A stretch of DNA of 64,000 nucleotides from Apostichopus japonicus (GCF_037975245.1 NC_092576.1:37610111-37674110); one strand, 5' to 3'. Positions 52,650 through 64,000 are shown, counted from the stretch's first letter. A program made the numbers and translations. Notes: generated by a model from the sequence alone, not told the origin.

Positions 52650-53660
52650 ATATATCGTTTGAACATGTATTGATTTACAATGTACCTTGTTTTTCGATGC
52701 AACACCCAGAATTTGTAGCATAGACCTTTGCAGTAGTTTACTTCATCCTTACCAATGGATGTAACACCAGAAGACACCAAATCAGATACTCTCTTTATGA
52801 AGGTTTCACTTTTCTCTTCTTGTTCAAGCATGCACAGAACTGCGAATTTTTTCCATCATCTTTACTTTGCAGGTACTGAATAACTTTTTCGGCCGCAATC
52901 TTGTCAAGACCACATACAAACCGATATACATATTGTAAGTCAATTGGATCTAATTTGTCGAGAAAACTGTGTACATTTTAAGTGCTGGTAGCAGACAAAC
53001 ATTATGCAACATAATAGGCAGCGTACCATTCGCAGAAAAGTTTGTGATAAAACCTCACCTCTTTTTTGTACTGAATATGACTTTTGTCACTTACTTTATC
53101 CGCTATATCTAGAAATTCTTATTCAACAAAGATGCCAATGCGAAAATACTGATCGTAAAATTCACATCCTAGTTGATTACGAAGTTTTTCTTTGTCCCAA
53201 ACTATTTTCTGTTTTTTTTTTCTACTTAATGCTTCAAAAGCAATTTTTGTCAAGAGCCTTATGGTCGTTTTCTAACAGTTCAAATTTCTGTACGTTTTCG
53301 TCTTTCATTTTAATTCTCATATGACTATGGAAGCAGGATATCATATAACGAAAAAAGCTAATTACTGAATTGAAAGTTAAAAACCATCTTTTCATTTTCG
53401 TATGTTATGTGAGCAAACATGACAAAAAATAGAGGAACTTGACATAAGTCATTAAGAAGTTGGTTTTTCTGTAGTTTTCGCATTAATTTCTCAACTTCTT
53501 TTTCATCTTCTCCGACAACAGCTTTTCGTATGTAGCAACTTTTCACAGCATGATTTATGACAGCAAACGTCAACAAACACCTCTAAGGCAAATATTTTAG
53601 AGCCGTATGCTATAGTGAGTTTTCCTCTAGTGCATCGTGGAAAGTAAGAAAACATCAGAA
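52650..53660 (-). pseudogene. Second NACHT (NLR-type) fragment, decayed
   Basis: On the minus strand, VGEDEKEVEKLMRKLQKNQ and LCQVPLFFVMFAHITYENEK (about 53375-53515) are the post-Walker B helical region of a NACHT protein. RFVCGLDKIAAEKVIQYLQ follows near 52880-52940, then MLEQEEKSETFIKRVSDLV from 52831. It is closely similar to 12200-12965, sharing long exact stretches. It lacks the P-loop, has several frameshifts, and has lost bases at about 53000 relative to the first copy. Beyond the stop position of copy 1 it stays open, so copy 1's TAA at 12319 is a secondary mutation. Confidence 0.7.
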
Positions 53661-53950
53661 AAGTGATAAATACTGTATATTTTATTGATTTAAAAACAAA
53701 TTCAACGCTGTGGAACCTACACATTCGCGTGTACTTGATATAATGGAACCTTAGAACGTTGGGTCCATATGAAAAACATAATATTACAAGGGAGTATGTT
53801 TAATCGAATTATTTTGTTGCAATTAATGATTAACCTTTGTGACTAACACTCACTTTAATTTTCCGAATTGTTGATACAATCTGCTCGAAGTTCTTGCGTC
53901 GCAATTGTGCTTGCAAAATTGATTCAGTTCTAGTAATAAGAGTGACTTAC

Positions 53951-54058
53951 AAGCATCCGTAGTATAATAGGCAGTTCGATAGCAGTGAATGTTGTTCCAT
54001 TTAAACTCATAAGTCTTTACCTCGCAGGAAGATCTTTTCACTTTATCTTTAAAGATAT
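53951..54058 (-). other. Possible 108-bp exon
   Basis: Between 'attaatcag' and a strong donor 'gtaagt', 108 bp (phase 1 at both ends) are open: IFKDKVKRSSCEVKTYEFKW, then further residues with two more Cys. Phase and length fit an Ig-gene exon and it would lie upstream of the minus-strand NACHT fragment. No domain is recognised and it overlaps the upstream region of the plus-strand Ig exon. Confidence 0.25.
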
Positions 54059-54099
54059 CTGATTAATGTCAATATTTGATAAGCAAAAAAACGAACAAG

Positions 54100-54439
54100 A
54101 TGGAAGTAGTTTGTAAGCTTTTTCAAGTTTGGATTCCTCTCGGTGTAACATTCCTGTGTGGTTTATCTGCAAACAATGTTAATATTATATCACTTTCATA
54201 TAACAAATCGTTTCTCCTTGAAGGATGCCAAACCATGGAAGAAGATAAAATTGAATGGAAATTTCAAGAAACGCTGCTATTCACCGAAGGATTTTTAGTG
54301 CGTGATGAATTTTCAGCTAACCTGTTCTTACTGCGCAATAGCTCATTGTACATTAACCCAGTATCGTTCATGCATATCGGAAAATACGACTGCGTCAGGA
54401 ATTATCAAACATTGTCCACATTTTTTGTAGACGTTGAAG
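54100..54439 (+). CDS. Signal peptide plus Ig V-type domain, first exon
   Basis: The ATG at 54100 starts MEVVCKLFQVWIPLGVTFLC, a plausible signal peptide with cleavage near GLSA-NN. The mature part contains the B-strand Cys in FLLEGCQT, the core Trp in KIEWKFQ and the F-strand Cys in GKYDCVRN (the GxYxC motif), so it is a complete V-set-like domain of about 95 residues. The exon ends GAAG/GTTTGT in phase 1 and joins in phase to 54855. Product: a secreted or membrane Ig receptor. A TTG at 54076 is also in frame but the ATG is preferred because the signal peptide follows it directly. Confidence 0.6.
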
Positions 54440-54854
54440 GTTTGTAGCCGTTGTTTTTTTTTTTTTTTAAATGAATGTAATGGGATGTTTAATTTGCTTA
54501 ACAAAAGCATCAGTTTGTTAGCAAAGACTTCATTCAACATAAAACTGAACGATTAGTATTATTCTTAATTATTTACATCCTGCAATATCGACAAACACTT
54601 TATTATGCATACCCTTACTTATCGTTATCAAATACACCAATTTGTGAAACATATAAACCTTGCAGTAAACATAAATGCTATAACATATCATTGTGCGAAC
54701 TACTAAAATACTTTCTATTATAAATATAACGACAAATTCAGTGTTGAATATATAAAAAAAAAAAAAAATAAGCAACGACTAAGAAAAGTATATTTCTTCT
54801 AAAGGCGGCATTACCTTATAAATTATTTTTATTTCTACCTTATTTATTCTCAAG

Positions 54855-55147
54855 TTCCTCCTACTATATTCATGAATGTCGGTAATTACTCTTACTACGA
54901 CGGTGAAAAAGCAGTTAACATTCCAAACAAGAAATCGGTGCATGTTTCGTGTTATGCTGTTGGTAGCAGACCTGCTGTTAACATTTCTTTTACCTTAAAC
55001 GGACTTGAAAATGGCAAACCAGATAATGTCACTGTTACCTCTTCACGTTTGATGAATAATACTTTTGTAACAAGGATAGATTTCACCCTTTGGATAACGA
55101 CAATGCGTGGAAGTCTCTCTATAGTCAAAGCAGTTTTCCATTTTTAG
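54855..55147 (+). CDS. Ig C2-type domain, second exon, probably truncated
   Basis: The exon starts after 'tattctcaag' in phase 1 with VPPTIFMNVG and runs with SVHVSCYAVGSRPAVNISF, the same SRPAVN block as the minus-strand exon at 18730-19078. The position of the core Trp is Phe. After TFVTRIDFTLW the frame diverges from an Ig F/G strand and ends in TAG; no F-strand Cys and no donor are found, so a frameshift near 55090 is likely. With the preceding exon it makes a two-domain ectodomain fragment. No transmembrane exon was found downstream. Confidence 0.5.
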
Positions 55148-55339
55148 AGCAACGGTTAAATTTGAAATATTTCACATATGGTACGTTTTTCGCCATAAAT
55201 GCTGGGTTCGAAATAGTTTCAATTACTAAATCTCCGATGTAATGTTTAAATGTCACAGTTTATTTAACGGCCTCCAGAATAAATAAATTCGCCATTATTT
55301 CCCATTGAACACATCGACAGTTAATTTTGGCTTAGATTC

Positions 55340-55428
55340 CTGGTAATCACCCTATTGAAATATTTTTGAATATATATATATACCCTATTGAAATATTTTT
55401 GAATATATATATATATATATATATATAC
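55340..55428 (+). repeat. Tandem duplication with TA run
   Basis: The segment 'ccctattgaaatatttttgaatatata' occurs twice in succession (about 55351 and 55383), the second followed by a TA run to about 55428. Confidence 0.9.
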
Positions 55429-55467
55429 ACATTGGTATTTTGGTTTACTTCATAGCATGATAGCTGG

Positions 55468-55520
55468 GACTTAGGTTTACCTCGGGGATAGGTTTACCTG
55501 ACACCAGGTAAACCTAAGTC
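55468..55520. repeat. Nested perfect palindromes
   Basis: The outer arms are gacttaggtttacct (55468-55482) and its exact reverse complement (55506-55520). The inner arms are aggtttacctg (55490-55500) and its exact reverse complement (55505-55515) with a 4-base loop acac. The right arm is shared, so two alternative hairpins are possible. Confidence 0.95.
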
Positions 55521-55897
55521 TAGGGTCTTCTTGTTCAATCAATTTCACTCCCTTTGAGGAATGATTATTTCGAGTTAAGAGAAAACCTCATAAACTTTTC
55601 AATTCCGAAGTTACAAAAAAAAAATCGTTCATTTAAAGGGTAAAATTTCCCTTCAAAAGTGGAGGTAATTCCGAAGGGTATATAACAGAATTACGAACAT
55701 GGTATATATGTTGATCCCAACTTTACACCTCGATTTTGACCAAATGCGGCTATATATAGTTCCGAAACTTAAAGGTTCCTCTAATTACACTGAAATCTTC
55801 GTAATTGTACTTTTTCTTCCATTAATTTGGGATATTTAAGAAAATAAGAGTTTCTATTTTAACTGGCAAATTTACACGTAACGAAACAACGCCCCCA

Positions 55898-56090
55898 TAT
55901 ATAAGCAGTTCTTTCTGTGTTCGGTGGTAGGGCAGTCGATCGGATCGTATCGTTGCTATCCCAATAGCCTACATTCAACGTTACTTTATGTGGGCCTAGC
56001 CATGTAGTCTACAAAGGAAAGTGCCGCAGGTTACCGTAAACGTTGCCCATTTGAAGTTGGCTTTTGGAACTTTGGTGGAGTATATGCATT
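55898..56090 (+). promoter_or_regulatory. TATA-like promoter and possible 5' non-coding exon
   Basis: TATATAA at 55898-55904 stands about 25-30 bp before a GC-richer stretch (from about 55925) that runs to a strong donor, CATT/GTAAGTAAA, at 56091. No ATG-led frame is long enough to be coding, so this would be an untranslated first exon. It could belong to the plus-strand gene whose exons are at 59262 and 60085; this link is an inference. Confidence 0.3.
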
Positions 56091-56099
56091 GTAAGTAAA

Positions 56100-59000
56100 T
56101 TCCTTAAAAGTGTTCCGGATATATTAATAACATTTAGAGTAAATACCTTCATGCTGAACACAAATAAAGTAAGACCATGGTTAGAGTTAGAGTAGACTAG
56201 CCTAGGCCTAACGTTAGCCCTAAATTGGACCTATCAGTATTACTGGCTATGGTAAATCACAGCTGCCTGCTACTCCCTTTGCTGATACTCGGAATATAAA
56301 ATGTGATAAATAAATTAAAGTATATACTTGTAACAGACTGGTCAACCTACACATTTTGCAGCCTGGTGATCTTCCAGATCTTTAAAGTAAAGGCTTAATA
56401 ATTGACGCACCTCCAAATATTACTAGGCCTACTACTAGTACTACTATTACTATACTAGCCTACTACTACTGTAGCTAGTACTAGCAACTACTGTATACAG
56501 CAGGCAACCATAACTTTTTGCAGCCAAGCAGAGTTAAATATTTCATGAGTTTGAATCCATTTCAGGTATATGCTGATCAAATTGTGTTTGTGCATGTTTT
56601 GGGCATTTGGAAATCTTACTCCCTACAAATAACCAAAATTACCTCAATATAATACCACTAATCTCTGGGACCTGACCTGTCTGAGGTTAGAGGCTCAGAG
56701 CATAGCAAACAGCATCCAAAGATAATGGATGTTTACTTAGGCCTTCACTACAGTAAGCTTATCGACAGATGTGTCAATTTAGGGGTATGAAAGAACTTGC
56801 ATTCGTGCGATGCAATTTTGAACCATTTCACGAAATATAAATCTTTGGGTATGTCTCAATCTCTCTGCCATAAAATAAGGCAGTCAGAAAGTCACAACTC
56901 CACAAAAACAGATACTCAAGCAAACGGAACACTACAGTAAAAGAAAGGGCCAGATAGATTCCATAAACGAGTTACAAAAGTAAAAAATGTGAAAACGTTT
57001 GCCGTCTCGGTACAATATTCATCCCCACAATATTCTCTATATGTGTTAGTGTGCATCACTTAGCCCTGTGCGTACAGTAGTAGTGGTGTGTCATTGGTTC
57101 TGATTCAGAGAACTAAGTCACACAGGGCCTCAGTGTAGCAGTGTACAACATGAGTTTTTTCCCCCTGCACCTATGGGATGAATCATGGCTGAAGGTAAAC
57201 AATTGAGTATTCATTTTAGAATAACAACGCAATCATGGCTAAGTTATTTAGGCATTTTGATATTAACGTTATGATGTGGGTAGTGTTACTAGTGCTGAAG
57301 TAATAGCTTGATCAAAAGTATTCCTCAAAGTCCCACAATGCCTTCACAGGGTGACCTACTGTACAGTCACTTGAGCACTTAGGAGTTTTTGCGAAAAGAG
57401 CAAATTCTTTGTCCAAAATTGCTAGGTTTGATCCAGTTTTACAGAGTCCCATAACAAAAAACACAGTCTGTGATATATCAATGGAAAAGTGTAAAGATTC
57501 AATGTAACATATTTGAAAGGATTAGAGTATGTTGAAAAACCACCAGCTATACATTTTAAGGAAGTAAACAGTACCTCATTGAACCTTGCATTGTGTTCAC
57601 ACTAATGAGTTATGAAATTGTTATCAGTGTCTTCATCATTAAAAGCTATCAATTAGGTTGATCAATGGTCTCACATATTAGTGCAATCACAGAGGTTAAA
57701 TTTCAATCAGGTTATAATGCCAAGGGAATCCAGACCTACTTCATAAAAAATAAAAAAATCATGGCTCCTATAAAAATCATTCATGATAAAAACCAGCATA
57801 CATACAGTATGTGCAACTAAAGTAGTTTCATATTGGGTATCATGTCCAAATAAAAGCTCTTGATTGTATTCAGTTTTCATACTTTTAAAAATGACCATCT
57901 GTGTGCAGTAATTTGGTGTTAGTAAGTAACATGAAAATGCACAAGACTAATGTTCAACAGGCACTAGATAGTTCTCATGTCCATACTGTAGCACAAACCA
58001 GGGAGTTGTTCCATTACAACTCCCTGCACGAACAGGCTATTATGATCAGAGTTGTTATGGAACAAATAAAACTCCCTTGTATGATGTTAGCACTGTACTG
58101 TGTGACAAAACACTTAAATGCATACATGTGGTAACACGTTGCTATGATCCGATACTAGCTGGTTGGGTGTATAAATAGATCACCATTATGCAAACTGCAC
58201 TGCACATGGTTTCCATTATGTAATAAGTTTCATTTTATGAATTTGTCAATCTGACATGTATGCTACTGTATATGTGTAGGCTGCATGTACAACGTATTGT
58301 ATCTTAATAATATACAGCAAAAAACTATTGAGAACTGTGATAAACAACATTTTCAAAGTGACAGTTGGGGATCTAAAAAGAACACTGAAAGCCTTCTGTG
58401 GCGATATAACATGATACTAAACATTATATATCTCTGCAAGCTAGTGTACCCTGCTTTGAGATGTATGGTTTAAATAAGGTTTTCACAAGTTTGTCCTGTT
58501 GACCCAACCACTGGCCTAGACATACCAATAAATAGATCTATCCATGCTTCAAATTGAGTTTTCACAATTTGACCATTTTTACCTAAATTTCCTTTGACCT
58601 TCCCCAAAAACAATAGGCTTCTTGTACTTGTGATGCATCTATACATACATACTGTACCAACTATGAGATCTGTCCAATAAAGCTTACTGTCATGAGAAAC
58701 TGTGTTTACAAGCTAGGATCACAAACACAGTATATACTCCTACCAATGCACACGCACCCATATGCCATCGTGAGTGGAAAGTTTCAACATCATTGAAACC
58801 AAACATTAAAAATGAGCTCAGTCATAATGCCAAAGTCTGTGTACACAAGTAGTCCTGAGCTTAAACCCCAAATGATACGTTGAGGGACTAAATGTACCGG
58901 TATACATAGTGTAGGGTGCATGCAATTTTTAAGTAAATGAACTGCATGCGGGATGAGGCATTGAACCATGCATGAATACTCAGTCAATCTCTTGAAGTGA

Positions 59001-59260
59001 TTGCATGCTAAATTCCTGGCTACAACTTACATACCAAATAATAGATCAATATTCAAACTTAGTAGTGTGGCATTTTTCTCAATTGTTGCATATATGCGGT
59101 TTCCATGAAAAAAGTGATAGCTAAATTAACTAAACTGACATGAATATTGGACAACATGTACACTAAGTATTGACATCAAATAGGGAACTGCACTGTCAAG
59201 ACTTCCACCTGCAATTTATGAAACAATTATCTGGACTTATTTATGTTCATTCTCTTGTCA
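56100..59260. other. No clear gene; possible intron
   Basis: AT-rich with short frames. A perfect 9-bp inverted repeat (agggagttg / caactccct) with an 8-base loop occurs at 58000-58025. If the promoter at 55898 drives the exons at 59262 and beyond, this is intronic and may hide small exons. Confidence 0.4.
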
Positions 59261-59261
59261 G

Positions 59262-59514
59262 AAAAGATTGCTTAAATTTGGCACAATTTGAGGAATGCAT
59301 GAATGCAGAATGAGAACACCACAGCAGATATGCTCCACTTTATTGCAAGAAGTACAGGGCTGCAATTTCAAGGTCGACACAGGATATCAAAATACTGTAA
59401 CTTTGAGCTGCTGGTTCATGCTGACCATGGGATGCAGCGAGAAATGGCTTATATGGAAATAAGGAGCTCCCACAAGCATATATTGCAAACATCCCTAGTT
59501 GTCTTTAATATTCA
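59262..59514 (+). pseudogene. Penultimate exon of unidentified gene (one frameshift)
   Basis: The acceptor 'ttcattctcttgtcag' is strong and the donor CA/GTAAGT is strong. In phase 2 the exon opens KDCLNLAQFEECMNA, then one base appears to be inserted, and the frame at 59309 continues NENTTADMLHFIARSTG and KYCNFELLVHADHGM to the donor. The length of 253 bp is one more than a multiple of three, agreeing with a single inserted base. It exits in phase 2, matching the exon at 60085. Without the shift, translation could start at the ATG at 59303. No domain recognised. Confidence 0.35.
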
Positions 59515-60084
59515 GTAAGTATTGACTGTGAGATATATTTTAAATCCCTATGACCTGAAATTAGTTTTCTAAAGTCTTCCCTTTAATATCCTCTAAGTCT
59601 GATCAACACACACTATACATAATATAAATTTACTGTACTAAGTTTCAACAGGAAAAAAGATGATGAAAATTTGCTGTTTATTTTCAAAAAATGAAAACGA
59701 TCTAAGGCAACGGCTAACAAAGTAATGTAAGAAAGACTTTCCACTTCCCACCAAGTCCACTGCCAAACCTTTTGTTTTACTTTGCTACTTCCACCATCAT
59801 AGAATGTTATCAGAATTGAAATGACTTAATGTGTAGTCTTTGAAAACCAAATGTACTGTAAATCTGCCATCTGGCAGGCTGGAATGAATTGTAGGTAGGA
59901 TTGTGAAGCAAAGACTTGAGGTGTTAACACACCATCACATTTTAACCTTGATTATGATGTGTTTATTTGTACCTTTTGCAACAATGTCAATATCAAAATG
60001 TGAGGCTTTAAAAAAATATTTACATGGAATGTACTTCAGTGAAACTTTGACATATGATTGAAATGTTGTTTTGGTTTGTTGTAG

Positions 60085-60232
60085 GTTAACAAGAGCTGGT
60101 GGAATTTCTCCACAAGAGAAGGAAGTACTGTCATCAATAAAATCTGCAGACAGAAGAATATTTTTACTGAAGATCAAAATTTTCAATGAAAGGAAAGGCT
60201 TTCGATTAAAATTGGACAAACAACTTCTGTAG
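60085..60232 (+). CDS. Terminal exon of unidentified gene
   Basis: After acceptor 'ttttggtttgttgtag' the exon opens in phase 2 (the split codon becomes CAG, Gln, with 59514) and encodes 48 residues: LTRAGGISPQEKEVLSSIKS, then ADRRIFLLKIKIFNERKG and a basic end KLDKQLL followed by TAG. It is predicted helical and basic, with coding-like composition. AATAAA at 60537-60542 lies about 300 bp downstream, as expected for a 3' UTR. Alternative: the minus-strand frame of 160 codons (60417-59935) over the same bases, which has no domain and is judged a shadow. Function unknown. Confidence 0.4.
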
Positions 60233-60536
60233 ATACAATGAGGACTAGATTTATATGTCATTGCTTGGAGCCAGGTACGGTGCATTCTATGAGTTTGAAT
60301 TTTTCTTTTTAGTTTCTGGACAGGTATATGACATGCAGCATACAAATTAAAATTTGTTAATGAATTTTCTTCCTTCACAGCATCATAAAATTCATTATTA
60401 ATAATCCATTTATACAAATTCTTATGTTGCTGTATTTGAGAATAATTTTCGTTAGTAAAACAAAGATTTTAATCATATTCATTGCATTAACTATTATTCA
60501 TGTACTCCCTTACTTCACTGTATCTGTTCCTCATCA

Positions 60537-60542
60537 AATAAA
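60537..60542 (+). terminator. Polyadenylation signal AATAAA
   Basis: Canonical hexamer about 300 bp after the TAG at 60230-60232. Confidence 0.45.
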
Positions 60543-60583
60543 ACATTGTTTCACCAATCCATTATTCCAGTTGTTATACTGCT

Positions 60584-61880
60584 GGCAGGGGAGACACTAA
60601 GGTCTTTTAATACTTCAGTTACCCAATTAATGCTAACTAGATGCTCAATAATGCTTCCCACAATGGGTATGTTGGGTCTAGCAAACCTTAAGTCTAGTGG
60701 ACCCTCAATGTAATGGGCATCCTCCCCCCCCCCCCATGTTGGTAAGTGCATGTGGTATACTTTTGTTAGTGAAACTAAGAGTTTCATCCTAGTCATTACA
60801 TTGAGGGATGCTCTTTATTAAACTCCCTTACTTCACTGCAGCGTATTGGTAATCAACTATTCTAGTTGTAATGTTGCTAGTACTGTATTTGAGAATCCTG
60901 TTGTTAGTGAAACAAAGAGTTTAATGCTATCCATTACATTTAGGAGTACTCTCTAAGTGTCTACCTTCACAACATCATATAATAAATTACTAACAATCCA
61001 TTATCTCTTTATATTTATGGCAGAGCTGTAGTTGAGTCCAATTAGCCAGAGCCCGTTCCAAGTCCGAGTCCATCTGGTCTGAGCCAAATACAAGACCCCT
61101 CAAGTCCGAGCCGACTCCAGATACCAAAGATCACCTTTGGTAAAAATTCTTGAACTGTTATGATAATTATGTACCTCATGCTATAATTTTTTCGGACCAG
61201 ATAAGGGGCAGCAAGCTCTTCCTGGTTCATAAATGTTATAAAACTACTGGAAGGGGAGTCACCAAGGTCCTTCAATACTTTCAGTTACCCAATAAATGCT
61301 AACTAGACGCTCAATAATGCTTCCCACAATGGGGGTGTTGGGTCTAGCAAACCTTAAGTCTAGTGGACCCTCAATATAATGGGCATCCCTCTTGTTGGTA
61401 CTGCATGTGGTATCCTTTTATTAGTGAAACTAACTAACTCCCTTTCTTCACTGCATCGTATTGGTGATCCATTATTTCAGCTGTAATGTTGCTAGTACTG
61501 TATTTGAGAATCCTTTTGTTAGTGAAACGAACAGTTTAATGCTATCCATTACATTTAGGAGTTAACTTTCTAAGTCTCTACCTTCTCAACATCATATAAT
61601 AAATTATTAACAATCCATTATCTTTTTATATTTATGGCAGAGCTGTAGTCGAGTCCAATTAGCCAGAGTCTGAGCCAAGTCCGAGCTCACTTGGTATGAG
61701 CCAAATCCAAGACCCTTCAAGTCCGAGCCGACTCCAGATATTCAAATATGATCACCTTTGGTAAAAATTCTTGAACTGTTATGATAATTATGCACCCAGG
61801 AGGAAATTAACCTCATGCTATAATTTTTTCGGACCAGATAAGTCGCAGCAAGCTTTTCCTGGTTCATAAATGTTCAGCCC
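60584..61880 (+). repeat. Direct duplication, period about 660 bp
   Basis: The copy at about 60584-61235 is repeated at about 61248-61880. Shared blocks include 'gcttcccacaatggg', 'ttgggtctagcaaaccttaagtctagtggaccctcaat', 'ggcagagctgtagt', 'caagtccgagccgactccagata' and 'gatcacctttggtaaaaattcttgaactgttatgataattatg'. The AGTCCGAG-rich part around 61060-61110 and 61675-61735 is itself internally repetitive. Confidence 0.85.
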
Positions 61881-61884
61881 GGGC

Positions 61885-64000
61885 GCTAAACTTTCAAACC
61901 ATGCAGGGAGAGGCAAAATCATATTCAAACCACGACCACCGCCAGCTTAGAACGTGCTTGTGAGAACCCTGCTCTACTAAAAGTGATATTCTAGTTACAT
62001 TTAGGATTGCTCATTAAGATTTTCAAATCATCATCATTGTCTTGGTTGCTACTTTTTCTGATGTCATCATCATTTGTGAATTATTGTTATTGTTGCTATG
62101 TTACATTTGCCAGTATCAATTTTGCTTATTGTTCTCTCAAAATTGCAGAGTAGAAGGAAGAAATGTTAGCTAATAGTTATTATACCATATGTTCTTGGTC
62201 TCTAAATTGTTTACGCTGAGGTCAGTATGAACAGAAGTGTTTATAATAGTTTTCCTTTCTGTTAAAGTATTTTCTGAATCATTTCATTAAGTTTATATTT
62301 ATACTGGAATTTTCAGTAGGTGTTGGCTTCATTGAGGGTCAAAGGCTACTCAAGGTCAGTAGAGTAACATAGAGCATCTAACTCAACAAGGAAAAGTTGG
62401 TAGTCATATGTAGTGCATATAGGTTTCTGACATTGAGTACTATTCTATAAATTTGTACAGTATAGCAGAAGCCCATGTGAGATAACTAGATATATGAAAC
62501 TGAAAGCCATGTTAACATGATAGTTCAATATTGGAATGATGAATGGAAGTTTGTATGCAGGTGTATCATGTGCTGAGTGCTCTTAGCCAAGTCAAAGGTT
62601 ATTTGAGGCCAATATAGGTAAAATCTGAAAACCTTCATGATCCCATACTATCTAGTATCTGACTAGTAGCTGCTTTAATAGCTGAATCTTAGGGCAATTA
62701 ATATATTTATCAGAACAAGTAATGTACCTCAAAAGACTTCTTAAGCTCTTTTGAGCCCCATTCAATATTTCAGTGTATTAACTTCATCATTCTTTTAACA
62801 AATTTACTCCAAATTGCTAGTTTCATGTTCTGACAATGAACCTTTGTCATATCATGTTGCATGAGTGCTGTAACTGGTTTACAAGCTTGCAAAAGTCTTA
62901 AAAGGAGGATAGGGTGTTGGGATAAATAGTTCAAAATAATATTAACAAAATTGTACCATATTTTGCTTTTCTTTTTTCCCATATGTTGCCACTGCTTGAA
63001 TAAGACTAGTTGATAGGACTTTTTGTGAGCTCCACCTTTGACAACAAGGTACAGTAGACTTCAACTGCATCTTGTTGGCAACATCCTAGGAAAGTTTCAA
63101 TAAACACAGATGTTTCTATAAAATGAGGAATCTGATGAACATTCCAATACTGCGAGTCTTTATTGGACATTTCAGCAGGAGGCAATAAACAATTCTGCTA
63201 TCATTACATACTGTAGGTCCTTCATAAAATGCCACTTAAAGAATTGTATTACTTCCTTGGGAAGGTGAATTTTATTGTCAAATACAACATCTGTCAAATA
63301 TTTAGTTTCCCAACCTGTCCAACTCCCCCCCCCCACCCCTCCATTTATCCCGAGTAGTTTACAGAAACTGGGACAGAACATTTTTGTGGGAAACAAGGTT
63401 AAATAATGTTGTTTGAGGTATTGAGCATTTATCTATATGTCCCTTTCGAATCTAGATAGGAGGAAGTAGCAAACAATGCAAGGAAAACATGAAGTTCAAG
63501 TGGATGCTTTAATTGCTTTTACCCAAAACATTGCTATATTCATTGATAAATATAATCCACTTCAAATTCAGTACCGTTATACAACATGCAAAAGAGTTAT
63601 GATATTGATGTACTTTTTGAATTTAGACCATTGCAGGTGAACAAGTTTAACATTGGTTTTTAATTTGACTGTATGTAGAAAACACCGGTTACATAATGAA
63701 CCTCAGATACAATGTCATGTAAATACATATTACTGCTAGGAGCTGTTTAACAAACAGTGAAAGAAAAATGTATTACTTGACTATCAAGAGATTCGCAGAA
63801 CTCCACTCCTTCAACAATATTTACAGTGGTACAGACTTCAAAGCAGTGCAAGGGCAACAACTGCCTATCTCTCTAAGAAATTTCCAAGTGCTTTCATTTC
63901 TAGCATTTGCATATGTTCAAAAGAAAAATGAAATATTAAAAGATGTGGTCTTTTCAACATGTTACCACATCTTCCCCCCCCCCTCTCTCCCCCATCAAAA
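61885..64000. other. No gene seen
   Basis: AT-rich DNA. C-rich runs occur at 63326-63345 and 63973-63992. No supported exon on either strand. Confidence 0.5.

Noticed and set aside
59935-60417. 160-codon open frame on the minus strand
   Set aside because: No domain or start context is convincing, and the plus strand over part of it shows a better case: strong acceptor, phase match, coding-like peptide and poly(A) signal. Judged a shadow.

Overview
The window looks like nuclear DNA of a marine invertebrate deuterostome, most probably an echinoderm such as a sea cucumber, with hemichordate or amphioxus less likely. This is an inference. The sequence shows AT-rich intronic DNA, long (TA)n tracts, GT-AG split exons, Ig-domain and NACHT-domain exons, and remnants of CR1-like LINEs, a Ty3-like LTR element, a DIRS-like element and tRNA-derived and other short repeats. 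No bacterial operon, CRISPR array or intact long gene is present, and nearly every coding region carries a stop, frameshift or deletion.

Layout. 1-3490 holds two copies of a dispersed repeat of about 2 kb, with a third copy at 20941-22530. 3850-8355 is a broken CR1-like LINE (ORF1, endonuclease, reverse transcriptase). 12200-20330 (minus strand) is a decayed multi-exon receptor gene. Going 5' to 3' it has four Ig-type segments, one transmembrane exon, two short cytoplasmic exons and a NACHT (NLR-type NTPase) exon. A gag-only LTR retrotransposon (14895-17247) sits in the intron between the last Ig exon and the transmembrane exon. 22540-26080 holds unidentified repeats and one LTR- or promoter-like block. 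26080-36735 is mostly non-coding, with a degenerate tandem array (28900-30050), a 213-bp TA tract, shuffled LINE RT fragments (33960-34660) and a GAY trinucleotide tract.

36740-51960 is a sharply GC-richer island made of a DIRS-like retrotransposon. Its gag-side segment has been amplified in tandem: three units of 802 bp, then units of about 1641, 1766, 1768, 1768 and 1631 bp. A single RT/RNase H segment follows, and no tyrosine recombinase was recognised.

52200-55150 repeats the theme of the first receptor locus. A decayed second NACHT fragment lies on the minus strand, next to a plus-strand signal-peptide + Ig exon and a second Ig exon. Beyond 55.2 kb the DNA is mainly non-coding, with a nested palindrome at 55468-55520, a TATA-like promoter with a possible 5' exon at 55898-56090, two phase-compatible exons of an unidentified plus-strand gene (59262-59514 and 60085-60232, followed by AATAAA), and a direct duplication of about 660-bp period at 60584-61880.

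How the parts relate. The most biologically interesting object is the Ig-transmembrane-NACHT architecture. It would couple an extracellular Ig ectodomain directly to an intracellular NLR-type ATPase. Both loci here appear to be relics or fragments, so they are probably members of a larger lineage-specific family whose intact members lie elsewhere.
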